Source: an uncultured Clostridia bacterium (GTDB lineage: Bacteria; Bacillota; Clostridia; Christensenellales; Borkfalkiaceae). Taken from it: a stretch of DNA of 64,000 nt. The stretch is taken from contig CALVLN010000004.1 of the NCBI GenBank assembly GCA_944338165.1, positions 81,529 to 145,528 of the forward strand. Direction: 5' to 3'. Under the pieces are notes generated by a model, which was given only the letters and a program-made list of their open reading frames with translations, searched no databases and had not been told where the DNA came from. Within the stretch, counting starts at the first letter, position 1, and every line of letters begins with the position of its first letter. Position numbers and translations under genes: made by a program. Positions 35,791-44,936 of this stretch are shown here, piece after piece.

Positions 35791-37317
35791 TCACCCCAGT
35801 TTATCGTAAATGCGGTAGGAGACCGCCTCGTACACGTGCTTGGGCAGGATCTGCTCGCTCGCGTCGAGGTCGGCAATGGTACGCGATACCTTGATGATGC
35901 GCGAGCGCGCCCGCGCCGAGAGCTTCATCCGCTCGAAGGCGCTGCGCAGGATGGCGTCCCCTTCTGCGGAAAGTTTGCAGAAGGCGCGCATTTCCCCTTC
36001 CCCCATTTCCGCGTTGGTGACGATCTTCGCCCCCGCAAACCGGTTGCGCTGGATGCGGCGGGCGTATTCCACCCGCTCCTTGACCTCCGCCGAACTCTCC
36101 TGCTTCTGCTGCGAAGTCAGGTCGTCGTAAGAGATATTGTCCACCTCCACCTGCAGATCGATGCGGTCGAGCAGCGGCCCGGAGACCTTGGCGCGGTAAC
36201 GGCGGATCTCTGCAGGCGTACACGTACAGGTAAGCCCCGCGGATCCGTAGTTGCCGCACGGGCAGGGGTTCATGCTTGCACAGAGCATAAAGCGCGCGGG
36301 ATACGTCACCACGCCCGCCGAACGGGCGATGGTGATGACGCCGTCTTCAAGCGGCTGACGCAGCGCTTCCAGCGTGGAGCGCTTGTATTCGGGCAATTCG
36401 TCCAGAAAAAGCACGCCGCCGTGCGCCAGCGAGATCTCCCCGGGATGCACGGCGCGGTTGCCGCCACCGCACATGGAGACCGTGGTCGCCGTGTGGTGCG
36501 GCGTACGGAACGGCCGCTCGGTGACGATGCCCTCCTCCCCCAGCGTGCCCGCCACGGAATGAATCTTGGTGATCTCCAGCGCCTCCTCAAAGGTGAGGTC
36601 CGGCATGATGGTGGGCAGGCAGCGCGCGAGCATGGTCTTGCCCGTACCGGGCGGCCCGACCATGAGCAGGTTGTGCCCGCCCGATACGGCGATCTCCAGC
36701 GCCCGCCGCGCGACGGGCTGCCCCTTCACGTAGGCGAGATCCGCGGATGCGGCACGCCTTCCGGAGAGCACGCTGAATTCCGCCGTTTCCACGGGCGGAA
36801 GAAGCGCCGCGCCCGAAACGTGCGCGACGACTTCCGAAAGATTGGCGGCTGCGTAGATCTCCGCTCCGCCCAAAAACCGTGCCTCTTTTTCGTTGCCTTT
36901 GGGCAGGATGAATTTGCTGAATCCGTGTTTTTTGGCGGAGATCAAGATGGGAAGGATGCCGTTGACGGGGCGCAGGTCGCCGTTTAAGGCAAGCTCGCCC
37001 AAAAAGACGGTATCCGAAACGTCTGCGCCGACGAGCTGCTCGCTCGCCTTCAGCAGGCTGACGGCGATGGCAAGATCGAATACGGCGCCTTCCTTTTTGA
37101 GGTCGGCGGGCGCAAAGTTGACGGTGATCTTGTGCAGCGGAAACAGAAGGCCGCTGTTTTTCAGCGCCGAGCGCACGCGCTCCTTGGATTCCTTGACGGC
37201 GGTATCGGGCAGCCCCACCATCTCATAGGCGGGGATGCCCTTGTTGACGTCCGTTTCCACCTCGACGGGGATCCCCTCGAGGCCGTTGAGCGTGTAGCAG
37301 ATGACTTTTGCGATCAT
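35791..37317 (-). CDS. comM: ComM/YifB-family AAA ATPase
   Basis: Mg-chelatase-like AAA+ helicase that promotes branch migration in transformation. 508 residues: N-terminal LonC-like domain, Walker A GPPGTGKTML, and a C-terminal Mg-chelatase lid. MIAKVICYTLNGLEGIPVEVE at 37317 matches family starts; an upstream in-frame ATG has no homology. Partner gene dprA overlaps or adjoins its stop. Confidence 0.94.
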   Translation of the reverse strand: MIAKVICYTLNGLEGIPVEVETDVNKGIPAYEMVGLPDTAVKESKERVRSALKNSGLLFPLHKITVNFAPADLKKEGAVFDLAIAVSLLKASEQLVGADVSDTVFLGELALNGDLRPVNGILPILISAKKHGFSKFILPKGNEKEARFLGGAEIYAAANLSEVVAHVSGAALLPPVETAEFSVLSGRRAASADLAYVKGQPVARRALEIAVSGGHNLLMVGPPGTGKTMLARCLPTIMPDLTFEEALEITKIHSVAGTLGEEGIVTERPFRTPHHTATTVSMCGGGNRAVHPGEISLAHGGVLFLDELPEYKRSTLEALRQPLEDGVITIARSAGVVTYPARFMLCASMNPCPCGNYGSAGLTCTCTPAEIRRYRAKVSGPLLDRIDLQVEVDNISYDDLTSQQKQESSAEVKERVEYARRIQRNRFAGAKIVTNAEMGEGEMRAFCKLSAEGDAILRSAFERMKLSARARSRIIKVSRTIADLDASEQILPKHVYEAVSYRIYDKLG

Positions 37318-37336
37318 ATTTCCCCCTTTGAACGCA

Positions 37337-39256
37337 TCACGCAAACAAAACGCTCATCCATGACGCGGGAAGCGGGATGGAGAACAGGAACGGGATAAGC
37401 ACGACAAAGCAGGCCGACAAGAAGACGATCGCCACCGGGAACACGATGCGGAACCCCTTCTGCGGGAGAAGCGAGACGGCGCCCGCCGCGATCAGGAACG
37501 CAAACACGTACACGAGCGCGAGCATCATGAGCGAGGACACGGTGTAAGACGTTGCGATGAGGCAGAGGACGGCGGCCGCCGCGGGAAGGATGAACGAGCG
37601 CAGAAGCGCACGGCGCGCGCGTTTTTCGCGGCTCTCGGCTTCAAGCAGCGCCTGCTTTTCCTCCTCGGTCGATGCGGCAGCCGCGTTGACGCGGCGTCTC
37701 CCGACAAAGCTGAGCACGACGCGCACGACGGCATAGACAAAGCCCGCCGCGGCGCAGAAGATGGCGACGAAGTTGAAGCAGACCAGCGTCACCGCATACG
37801 GATCGCCGCTGCCTGCAAAGGTGCGGTACAGATAGTCCCAGCCCGTCTGATCGTACGAAGTGAGGTTGTACCCGGAGAAGGCGCCCGCAAACCCCTTGCC
37901 GATGAGCGCAAACAGGGTGAGCGCCGGCTCGAGCGGATCGTCGAACACCTTGACGTAGGTGAGGTAGACGGGAATGACGGAAAGGATGAGGAGAAGGAAG
38001 GTCCCGAGCAGGAGCGCCGTTGCAAACAGCACGGGCGCCACGCGGTTCTTATAGCGGAATTCCGCCCTGACCTGCGGCTTGTCCTCTTCCGCCGCCTTTT
38101 CGATCTGATATTTTTTTGCGCGCTGTTGACGTACCATGCCCGCAACGAACAGTGCGACCGTCCCCGCCGCAGGCAGAAGGAAGGCCCCGCTCACGCAAAC
38201 AGACGCCGCCGCAGAGAGCCCGGAGAAAAGCACGGGCATCGCGCTGCGCACGCGCGCCTGCTTCATGCCGTTCGCATAGAAGAGATACCCCAGGTAGAAG
38301 GAAAGCATCCAGAAGAACACGCCGAGCATGAGCGGCGTACCGAGATGCCCGAGCGAAAGGAAGCCCCCCGCGAGCACGTAGAGGAGCCCGAACGCAAGCC
38401 CCGCCTTATCGCTGCGGAACAGCCTGCGCGCCAGCGATGCGCCGAGCAGGAGCACGCCGAAACAGGCGAGGAACGGCAGGAGACGCAGCCCGAACGGGCT
38501 CATGCCGAAGATGAGCGTGGAAAGCGCGAGCAGGTCGATGCCGAAGGCATTGTAGACCCCGTCCGCATGATAGACGTTCCCCGACGTATAGGCGCCGCCG
38601 CGATACATCTCCGCAATGGTCATCAGCGTATACGCCTCCTCGTCGCCGAAGCGGAAGAAGGAGGACTGCCCCATGGAAGGCACGTACTGGCTGTCCAGAA
38701 GCGCTGCCGCGGCATCCGTGTTGATATTCCCGGACAAAGACTTGTCCACGGTCGCCTTGATGAGCGTACCGTCGTCGGCGACGAAGACGACCTCGTTGAC
38801 GAGGACGGTCCCGTCGCGTGCGGTCAGCTCGAAATACGGGTAAGTGCTCAGATTGGATTCTTTTTCGCTGAGATCGAACGGGGAGATCCAGTTGAAGGAC
38901 GCGCCCGTGATCGCATCCTCGTCGCCCGTATAGACGTTGGCGACGGTAAATTCGCCGAAGCCGCTCTGGAACCAACTGCTGCCGTTCTGGGAACGGCGGA
39001 TGCGCAGCGACGTGGTGTTGCCGATGCTTTTATAGACGGTCCCGACGTTGACGTAGATCCCCTTGAGCGTCTTCTGCCCTTCTGCCGCCTCCAGGCGGAA
39101 GACGACGGTCGCGCCTTCCTTGAGCTCGAATCCCCTGCCTGCAGAACGCACGTCGCCGAGCGTCCCCATGCCGAGCAGGAAAAACACGAGCGCGAGGATG
39201 ACGAATGCCCGCATGAATGCGGAGGATTGTTTCCATTTTGCCAATAACTTACTCAT
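37337..39256 (-). CDS. large membrane protein, PMT/GT39-like
   Basis: 639 residues. One N-terminal helix (15-35), an extracytoplasmic beta-rich region (about 40-190), then about ten membrane helices. The helix pair LRLLPFLACFGVLLLGASLARRLFRSDKAGLAFGLL followed by a second hairpin resembles lipid-phosphosugar mannosyltransferases (GT39/PMT_2). The acidic catalytic loop could be the FGDEEAYT region, but this is weak. It may glycosylate secreted proteins or polymers. First gene of the long comM-trxA unit, behind its own promoter. Confidence 0.5.
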   Translation of the reverse strand: MSKLLAKWKQSSAFMRAFVILALVFFLLGMGTLGDVRSAGRGFELKEGATVVFRLEAAEGQKTLKGIYVNVGTVYKSIGNTTSLRIRRSQNGSSWFQSGFGEFTVANVYTGDEDAITGASFNWISPFDLSEKESNLSTYPYFELTARDGTVLVNEVVFVADDGTLIKATVDKSLSGNINTDAAAALLDSQYVPSMGQSSFFRFGDEEAYTLMTIAEMYRGGAYTSGNVYHADGVYNAFGIDLLALSTLIFGMSPFGLRLLPFLACFGVLLLGASLARRLFRSDKAGLAFGLLYVLAGGFLSLGHLGTPLMLGVFFWMLSFYLGYLFYANGMKQARVRSAMPVLFSGLSAAASVCVSGAFLLPAAGTVALFVAGMVRQQRAKKYQIEKAAEEDKPQVRAEFRYKNRVAPVLFATALLLGTFLLLILSVIPVYLTYVKVFDDPLEPALTLFALIGKGFAGAFSGYNLTSYDQTGWDYLYRTFAGSGDPYAVTLVCFNFVAIFCAAAGFVYAVVRVVLSFVGRRRVNAAAASTEEEKQALLEAESREKRARRALLRSFILPAAAAVLCLIATSYTVSSLMMLALVYVFAFLIAAGAVSLLPQKGFRIVFPVAIVFLSACFVVLIPFLFSIPLPASWMSVLFA

Positions 39257-39289
39257 CCGTGATATTCCTTATTATATGGTGTTAGTTCT

Positions 39290-39318
39290 ATTCTATCCGA
39301 AACGCCCGCGTTTGTAAA
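39290..39318 (-). promoter_or_regulatory. promoter of the long PMT-comM-trxA unit
   Basis: TTTACA (39318-39313), 17-bp spacer, TAGAAT (39295-39290) on the minus strand. About 11.6 kb and nine genes lie downstream with no clear internal terminator. Confidence 0.72.
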
Positions 39319-39380
39319 CGGTTTTCCCCCACCTTTTTTGATTTTTTTGCACAAAAAATTGCGCGAGGGAGGGGCGGCGG

Positions 39381-39424
39381 AAAAAAGGAGCGGCGCGCCG
39401 TTGACTTTCGGCGCGCCGCTCCTT
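39381..39424 (-). terminator. rplS terminator
   Basis: AAGGAGCGGCGCGCCG / CGGCGCGCCGCTCCTT 16-bp stem with an 8-nt loop, followed by six T residues on the minus strand. Confidence 0.92.
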
Positions 39425-39444
39425 CCGCAATGCGGACGTTTTGC

Positions 39445-39789
39445 TTACTTGTTTTCCTTGATCTTGGCAGCCTTCCCCGTGCGGCCGCGCAGATAATAGA
39501 GCTTTGCTCTTCTCACCTTACCGGCTCTGACGACGGTGACGTACGCCACCTTGGGGGAATGGACGGGGAAACATCTTTCCACGCCGACGCCGAACGACAG
39601 ACGGCGCACGGTGAACGTTTCGCGGATGCCGCCGTTCTTCTTGGCGATGACGACGCCTTCGAAGTTCTGGACTCTCTCCTTGCCGCCCTCGATGATGCGA
39701 TACCCCACCTTGACGGTGTCGCCGACGTTGAACTGGGGCACGGTTTCCTTCATGCCTTCGGCTTCGATCGCTTCGATCAATCCTTTCAT
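39445..39789 (-). CDS. rplS: 50S ribosomal protein L19
   Basis: L19 at the 30S-50S interface. 114 residues, starting [20 protein letters not shown], with the family block [15 protein letters not shown]. An AGGAGG site lies before the ATG. It is alone here; the frequent partners rimM and trmD are not adjacent. Own promoter and terminator. Confidence 0.97.
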   Translation of the reverse strand: MKGLIEAIEAEGMKETVPQFNVGDTVKVGYRIIEGGKERVQNFEGVVIAKKNGGIRETFTVRRLSFGVGVERCFPVHSPKVAYVTVVRAGKVRRAKLYYLRGRTGKAAKIKENK

Positions 39790-39859
39790 GACTTTACCTC
39801 CTGTAATCACGCGACGTTCATTCCCGCATGCGGCAGAGGAACGCCCGAAGTCTTTTGGT

Positions 39860-39888
39860 ATTATAACGGAATTTTCGGGAAAATGCAA
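39860..39888 (-). promoter_or_regulatory. rplS promoter
   Basis: TTGCAT (39888-39883), 17-bp spacer, TATAAT (39865-39860) on the minus strand. It overlaps the vanW stop codon. The leader is about 65 nt. Confidence 0.82.
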
Positions 39889-41186
39889 CTCATTTTGCCC
39901 GCTTTTTGCAAAATTTTTCCGCCCGACGGAAAATCTGCGGGCATCTCCTCCGGGGAAACGGGTTTTTTCTGCACGATGCCCTGCACCGCCGCGTAGACGT
40001 CCCTGCGGATGCGCCGCCGCGACAAAAGCTTTCCCTCCCCGTCGAAATGCAGCAGAAAACTCTCGCTGATCATCCCCCGTTTCCCAGCGCGCAGCACGCG
40101 ATCCTCCTCGCCCTGCACCTCGCGCGGAGGAGGGGGCTCCACCGTCTCCAGCGTCACGCTTTCCGTGCGGTATGCGCTGCCGTCCGAACAGCCGTACAGA
40201 CTCGCCGTGACTTCGCCCCGCTCCGCCGAAGCGAGCAGATACACGGGAAACGGATGCGGATTGCGGAATTTGAGGTCGCTGTACTCGGAGACCATGGCGT
40301 CGAGCGAAGGCAGGACGTATCCGACGGAAAGAGAATGGCCGTGGCTTTCCGTAACGGTCATGCCCGCGAGCAGCGCCGCGTTGAAAAGCGTGGTGCTCGT
40401 CTGGCAGACGCCCCCGCCCATGCCCTCGGTAAATTCACCGTCCGCAATGACCGTCGCCCGCGAAAATCCGTTCTCTTCCGTCCGCGGCCCTACCGCCGCG
40501 TTGAAGGAAAATTCCCCGCCCGGCGGGATGACGCTGCCGGAAAGAAGGTAGGCCGCGCGCGCGACGTTCCGCGCGCGCGGCGCGTTTCCCGCATCAAAGC
40601 GGGTGGAAAAGCGGGAAAGCAGGCACGTCCGCGCGCGCAGCGCCTCTTCCGTGACCGCAGGCATCAGCTCGCGGACACGGAGCGTGACCTGCGTCGCGCC
40701 CGTGCGGAGCGCCTCCGTGACGTCGGAAAGCAGCTTTTGATACAAACATGCTATGCCCGTATGCCCTGACGAATAGGAAAATCCCTCGCGGGAAAAGGTA
40801 AGGCGGGCGTCTTGCGGGGCGCAGGCGTTGCGCTCGCAGAGGGCGAGCAGGCGCGATTCCGCGTCTGCCCAGTTGCGGCGCACGCAGACCGAGATCCGCT
40901 CGTTCCGGCGCGCCGACCGCAGCCGCGCCGGCAGGTCGTCGGAAAAACTCAGTTCCGGCCAACGCACGATCAGCGTCTCCGACGGCGACTGCACGATCAG
41001 CGGCGGAAGCGCCGAAGCGATCGCTTCCCGCACCTTTGCCGCCGCCTCCGCATACCCCATGCCGCCGACCTCGATGCCTTCCGCCACGACGCCCTGCGCC
41101 ACGGTGCGCGGGCCGATGCAGCCCGCCGAAAAAAGAATGCTCCCCGCAAGGAGGAGCCAGCTCATCATACGCAACCTTCTGCCCAT
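39861..41186 (-). CDS. VanW-family lipoprotein
   Basis: 441-residue exported protein with an N-terminal lipobox (FSAGC, Cys23). The middle holds a putative peptidoglycan-binding part, and residues 220-330 show the VanW core: [20 protein letters not shown], and [19 protein letters not shown]. VanW proteins occur with glycopeptide-resistance and vancomycin-like gene sets, but their activity is unknown; none of vanHAX is present here. It is downstream of recF and a PHP enzyme. Confidence 0.9.
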   Translation of the reverse strand: MGRRLRMMSWLLLAGSILFSAGCIGPRTVAQGVVAEGIEVGGMGYAEAAAKVREAIASALPPLIVQSPSETLIVRWPELSFSDDLPARLRSARRNERISVCVRRNWADAESRLLALCERNACAPQDARLTFSREGFSYSSGHTGIACLYQKLLSDVTEALRTGATQVTLRVRELMPAVTEEALRARTCLLSRFSTRFDAGNAPRARNVARAAYLLSGSVIPPGGEFSFNAAVGPRTEENGFSRATVIADGEFTEGMGGGVCQTSTTLFNAALLAGMTVTESHGHSLSVGYVLPSLDAMVSEYSDLKFRNPHPFPVYLLASAERGEVTASLYGCSDGSAYRTESVTLETVEPPPPREVQGEEDRVLRAGKRGMISESFLLHFDGEGKLLSRRRIRRDVYAAVQGIVQKKPVSPEEMPADFPSGGKILQKAGKMSCIFPKIPL

Positions 41187-41205
41187 ATCCCCGCCCGCAA
41201 CGGAA

Positions 41206-42027
41206 TCAATCCAGCAAAGCGGAAAGGAGGCGGTCCGAAGGGTAAAAGGCGGGCATCCCGAGGACGCGCCTGCCGCCGTCCGCGTGGAAGTCCGATCCGC
41301 CCGTAACGAGGAGCCCGCAGCGCTCCGCGATGCGCAGGAAATATTCCGTTTCCTCCGCAGTATGCGCCGTATATACGCATTCTATCCCGTCCAGCCCTTC
41401 CGCGCAGAGGCGGGCAATGAGCGCTTCCCGCTCGCAGAACGGAAGCGCGATGCGCCCCGGATGCGCAAGCACGGCAATGCCGCCGAGCGCGTGGATGACG
41501 CGGATCGCCTCGGACGGCGAGGGGCGGAACAGATCGGAATACGCGGGCATGCCCTTATCGAAGTACGCCGCGTACACCTCCTTCAGCTTGCGCTTCAAGC
41601 GCACGGAGAAGGCGCGCACCACGTGCATGGTATGCAGCGGCGTTTCCTTTTTGAGGTGAAAGCGCTCCACCTCGGACATGGTCACGTCAAGTCCTAGGCA
41701 GGCGTTGGCTTTTTCCACCATATCCCTTGCCCGCAGCGCTCCGCCGCGGCGGCGCTCTTCCAAAAACGCCTCGTAAGCCGGGCCTGCGGCGCAGCGGTAC
41801 CCGAGCACGTGCACTTTGCCGCCTTCATAGGAGGAGACCTCCCAGCCCGGCACGAAGCGCAGCCCGCAGGATGCGGCGGCCGCCGCCTTCTCCGCCATGC
41901 CGCTCATATTGTCGTGGTCGGTCATGGAGAGAAACTCCACGCCCGCCTCCGCGGCGCGGGCGGCGAGTTCCTGCGGCGTAAACGCGCCGTCCGAATAGAC
42001 GGTATGCAGGTGCAGGTCGGCTCTCAC
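41206..42027 (-). CDS. PHP-domain phosphoesterase
   Basis: 273 residues, PHP metal-dependent phosphoesterase. Motif I is DLHLHTVYSDG (residues 4-14), motif II is TDHDN and further histidines are at AHPGR and SDFHAD, as in the polymerase-like PHP enzymes that remove 3'-phosphates from nucleotides or nucleic acid. Start GTG at 42027 overlaps the recF stop by four bases. Role with recF in DNA repair is a reasonable guess. Confidence 0.9.
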   Translation of the reverse strand: MRADLHLHTVYSDGAFTPQELAARAAEAGVEFLSMTDHDNMSGMAEKAAAAASCGLRFVPGWEVSSYEGGKVHVLGYRCAAGPAYEAFLEERRRGGALRARDMVEKANACLGLDVTMSEVERFHLKKETPLHTMHVVRAFSVRLKRKLKEVYAAYFDKGMPAYSDLFRPSPSEAIRVIHALGGIAVLAHPGRIALPFCEREALIARLCAEGLDGIECVYTAHTAEETEYFLRIAERCGLLVTGGSDFHADGGRRVLGMPAFYPSDRLLSALLD

Positions 42028-43109
42028 GATACGATCTTCCCTCCCCGGATCATGATCTTGTTGGTCTCCCGCCCGTAAAGTACGCGTTCGGCATGCGTAC
42101 AGGTAAGGATGCATTGGATCCCGCCCACCCGCGCGAGAAGCTTTTTGCGGCGGGGAAGATCGAGTTCGCTCATCACGTCGTCCAGGATGAGCACGGGCGC
42201 TTCCCCCGCGCGCTGTTTGAAGATCTCCACTTCGGCGAGTTTGAGCGCAAGCGCCGCCGTGCGCGTCTGCCCCTGCGACGCAAATCCCTTGGCGTCGCGC
42301 CCGTCGATGCGGATGCGCATATCGTCGCGGTGCGGGCCGACCGTGGTGAATCCCAGGCGCATGTCGCGCTCGTAAGAGGCGGAAAGCTCCCGGAGAAGAT
42401 TTTCCGCGATCTCTCCCTCCTCCTCGCCGTAATCCTTCTCCCAGCCCACGGAAAGCGTCTCCGCCCCGTCCGTGAGGTAGGCGTGCGCCTCGGCGGCGAG
42501 CGGCGAGAGCATGGAGACGAATTCCTTGCGCTGCCGCACGACGGTGGCGGCGTAGCGGGCAAGCTGCTCATCCCAGACGGGGAGCGTCTCCAAGATCATG
42601 GAAGCATCCCGCTCTTTGAGCAGGTTGTTGCGCTGTTCCAGGATCCTGCTGTACCGCAGCAGCGCCGTGCAGTAGCTGCGCGACGTCTGGGAGATGGAGA
42701 GATTGAGAAAACGCCTGCGCTCGTCCGGACCATCCTGGATGAGCCGCAATTCCCCCGGGGAGAAAAAGACGCTGTTCATATTGCCCAGAAGGTCGACGGA
42801 GCGGGCGATCTTCACGCCGTTGACGCGCAATTCCCGCCCCGATTCGAAGATATCCGCCTGCAGCGTGACGTTCCCGTAACGGCTGACCGCCTCGGCGCGC
42901 ACGCAGGCGCGGTCGGCGCCCTGGCGGATGAGCTGACGATCGTGCCGGATGCGCAGCGAAGCGCCCGTGCAGAGGTAAAACACCGCCTCCGCACAGTTGG
43001 TCTTCCCCTGTGCGTTCCGCCCGAACAGCACGTTGATGCCGTCGGAAAAGCAAAACGTCTCGTCCTCATAATTTCTGAAGTTGTGCAGGGTCAATTTTTT
43101 TATGATCAT
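42024..43109 (-). CDS. recF: RecF recombination mediator
   Basis: SMC-like ATPase that helps load RecA at gaps. 361 residues. Starts MIIKKLTLHNFRNYEDET; Walker A GRNAQGKTN at about 30-38; C-terminal signature and Walker B PVLILDDVMSELD. It is transcribed away from dnaA and lacks the usual dnaN neighbour. The site before the ATG is weak (GGAA). Overlaps the PHP gene by four bases. Confidence 0.94.
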   Translation of the reverse strand: MIIKKLTLHNFRNYEDETFCFSDGINVLFGRNAQGKTNCAEAVFYLCTGASLRIRHDRQLIRQGADRACVRAEAVSRYGNVTLQADIFESGRELRVNGVKIARSVDLLGNMNSVFFSPGELRLIQDGPDERRRFLNLSISQTSRSYCTALLRYSRILEQRNNLLKERDASMILETLPVWDEQLARYAATVVRQRKEFVSMLSPLAAEAHAYLTDGAETLSVGWEKDYGEEEGEIAENLLRELSASYERDMRLGFTTVGPHRDDMRIRIDGRDAKGFASQGQTRTAALALKLAEVEIFKQRAGEAPVLILDDVMSELDLPRRKKLLARVGGIQCILTCTHAERVLYGRETNKIMIRGGKIVS

Positions 43110-43155
43110 TTCCGGGAAACTTCCGCAAAAACACTTTCTTTTTCGGCGGTTTTGT

Positions 43156-43184
43156 ACTATACTGTAAGGGAACAATGCGAACCC
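43156..43184 (-). promoter_or_regulatory. candidate recF promoter with non-canonical -35
   Basis: GGGTTC (43184-43179), 17-bp spacer, TATAGT (43161-43156) on the minus strand. The -35 box is unlike the TTGACA type of neighbouring promoters, but the same GGGTTC-17-TATA order occurs facing dnaA. Confidence 0.45.
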
Positions 43185-43190
43185 GCCTTT

Positions 43191-43250
43191 TGCGGCATCT
43201 TTTTGGCGTCTTGCCGTTCATCGTCTTTGCAATACGAGGGTATTGCCGCA
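43191..43250. other. foldback 1 in the recF/dnaA gap
   Basis: TGCGGCA (43191-43197) pairs with TGCCGCA (43244-43250), and GCAATAC (43229-43235) with GTATTGC (43240-43246). The two stems partly compete. No coding frame or T-run is present. Confidence 0.45.
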
Positions 43251-43302
43251 TCCTCTTCGCGGCAAACCATCCGAAAAATCCTGCCGCAGAAGGTGCAAAG
43301 CA

Positions 43303-43411
43303 ATCAAAAGCCGTATAATTTGCGGTCAGGCGCGGCGAAAGGCACAGCGCGTGCCGTGTGGCACGGGCAAGCCTTTCAACAATGCATCACCGCAAACTTG
43401 GCGCTTTTGAT
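43303..43411. other. foldback 2 in the recF/dnaA gap
   Basis: Nested arms: ATCAAAAGC with TTTGCGG (43303-43325) against CCGCAAA with GCTTTTGAT (43390-43411); GAAAGGC (43337-43343) against GCCTTTC (43371-43377); GTGCC (43351-43355) against GGCAC (43360-43364). This makes an extended hairpin of about 109 nt, either as DNA or RNA. Confidence 0.55.
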
Positions 43412-43412
43412 C

Positions 43413-43441
43413 GGGTTCGTTTTACCCCCTTACAGTATACC
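43413..43441 (+). promoter_or_regulatory. candidate dnaA promoter with non-canonical -35
   Basis: GGGTTC (43413-43418), 17-bp spacer, TATACC (43436-43441), the mirror of the recF promoter. An alternative reading is TTGATC (43407-43412), 18 bp, TACAGT (43431-43436). About 94 nt separate it from the dnaA ATG. Confidence 0.45.
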
Positions 43442-43534
43442 GTAAGGGAACAAAACGCGCGGTGCGATACACCGATCGATACACCAATATTATAGCAAAA
43501 ACCGCGCGATTTACAAAGCGTTTCAGGGGAAAAA

Positions 43535-44881
43535 ATGGCGGAAAAGGCACAGTTTGAATTTTTATGGGAAAAAATACGCGAGCGGGCAGAAAAAACCATC
43601 CACCCGCTCTCTTACGGCATGTTCATCGAACCGCTCGTCCCCGTGGACGTCGTCAACAAAAAGATCGTCCTGAAGGCGGGAACGGAAATGGCGGCCGCGC
43701 AGATCATGAAGAGCTATACCAAACAGCTGCAGGACGCCATCCAGACCGCGGACGTCGGGCTCAACGGATTCCACATCGTGGTGGACGGCAGCCAGACGTA
43801 CACGCTCAACGAGGAGCCGGACGCGCTCGAGGAGACGGAGTCCGTCGCGCTCGACGCGCGCTTCACCTTTGATTCCTTCGTCGTCGGCCCTTCCAATAAA
43901 TTCGTGTATGCGGCGGCAAAGTCCGTCTCCGAAACGCCGGGGGAAAACTTCAACCCGCTCTACATTTACGGCGGAACGGGGCTCGGCAAGACGCACCTCA
44001 TGCAGGCGATCGCCAACGAGATCACGGCAAAAAAACCCTCGCTGAAAGTGCTGTACACCACGAGCGAGCGCTTCCTCAACGAATTTGTGGACAGCATCGC
44101 CAAAAAGAGCAGCGGGAAGGACAGCGAGGCGCGTTTCCGCAACCGCTACCGCAACGTCGACGTGCTCATCATCGACGACATCCAGTTCTGGGCGGGAAAA
44201 TACGGGGTGCAGGAAGCGTTCTTCCACACCTTCAACGATTTGGTGGCGCAAAACAAACAGATCGTCATTTCGTCCGACTGCCCCGCCAAGGAGCTGACGA
44301 CGCTTGAGGAACGGCTGCGCACCCGCTTTGAAGGCGGCCTCATCGCCGACATCCAGCCCCCCGACCTCGAGACGAAGATCGCCATCTTAAAGCGCAAGGC
44401 GCTGGAAAAGAAATGCGTCATCCCCAACGACGTGCTTGCCTTCCTCGCCAAAGGATCGGACAACAACGTGCGCACGCTCGAAGGGCGGCTGAACACCGTC
44501 ATCTTCGCGGGGAAACTGCACGAAGAGCCCGTTACGCTCCGCCTCGCCGCGCTCGCCCTGCAGGAATCCATCAACTGCGACGAGCAGGAGCAGATGACGC
44601 CCGAAGCGATCATCCGCGCCACCTGCTCCTATTATTCCGTCACCAAAGCCGACCTCATCGGCAAAAACAAGCGGCAGGATCTGGTGCGGGCGCGGCAGGT
44701 CTGCACCTACCTCATGTGCGACATCCTCTCCCTGCCCCTTGCCAACGTCGGCAAGATCATGGGAGGGCGGGACCATACCACGGTCATCTACTCGCGCGAT
44801 AAGATCGCCGAACTCATGCGCATCAACGACGCCGTACAAAAAGCGGTGAACGACATCAAGGGGATCGTATTGAAACAATGA
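43535..44881 (+). CDS. dnaA: chromosomal replication initiator DnaA
   Basis: AAA+ initiator of replication. 448 residues with four domains: N-terminal interaction domain (1-70), linker, AAA+ with GGTGLGKTH and IIDDIQF, and domain IV with the DnaA-box-binding signature GGRDHTTVIYS near the C-terminus. AGGGGA precedes the ATG. It is divergent from recF, followed by mnmG, and dnaN is absent. No TTATCCACA boxes are seen nearby, so the locus is probably not oriC. Confidence 0.97.
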   Translation: MAEKAQFEFLWEKIRERAEKTIHPLSYGMFIEPLVPVDVVNKKIVLKAGTEMAAAQIMKSYTKQLQDAIQTADVGLNGFHIVVDGSQTYTLNEEPDALEETESVALDARFTFDSFVVGPSNKFVYAAAKSVSETPGENFNPLYIYGGTGLGKTHLMQAIANEITAKKPSLKVLYTTSERFLNEFVDSIAKKSSGKDSEARFRNRYRNVDVLIIDDIQFWAGKYGVQEAFFHTFNDLVAQNKQIVISSDCPAKELTTLEERLRTRFEGGLIADIQPPDLETKIAILKRKALEKKCVIPNDVLAFLAKGSDNNVRTLEGRLNTVIFAGKLHEEPVTLRLAALALQESINCDEQEQMTPEAIIRATCSYYSVTKADLIGKNKRQDLVRARQVCTYLMCDILSLPLANVGKIMGGRDHTTVIYSRDKIAELMRINDAVQKAVNDIKGIVLKQ

Positions 44882-44909
44882 CGTTCGCGATCCGAAATTG
44901 ACCAGACCC

Positions 44910-44936
44910 AAAAGAACCCCTGCCCGGGGTTCTTTT
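44910..44936 (+). terminator. hairpin between dnaA and mnmG
   Basis: AAAAGAACCCC / GGGGTTCTTTT 11-bp stem with a 5-nt loop ending in four T residues. It may partly end the dnaA message; mnmG would then depend on read-through because no promoter fits between it and the mnmG ATG. Confidence 0.65.

Larger units (their letters stand above)
43158..43439. repeat. 28-bp inverted repeats bounding the recF/dnaA intergenic element
   Basis: Left arm at 43158-43185 and right arm at 43412-43439 are inverted copies of TATACTGTAAGGG, seven variable bases, CGAACCCG: all 21 fixed positions are identical. A third unit TATACCGTAAGGGAACAA at 43436-43453 matches the left end (43158-43175) in 17 of 18 bases, same orientation. 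The right boundary is therefore palindromic (CCCTTAC at 43427-43433, GTAAGGG at 43442-43448). May be paired promoters/operators or a small non-coding mobile element. Confidence 0.75.

Noticed and set aside
39861..41186. Glycopeptide resistance cluster around vanW
   Set aside because: No vanH, vanA/B, vanX, vanR or vanS gene is nearby; VanW-domain proteins are common outside resistance clusters.
43110..43534. oriC next to dnaA
   Set aside because: No DnaA boxes of the TTATCCACA type and no AT-rich unwinding region were seen, and gene orientation does not switch here.
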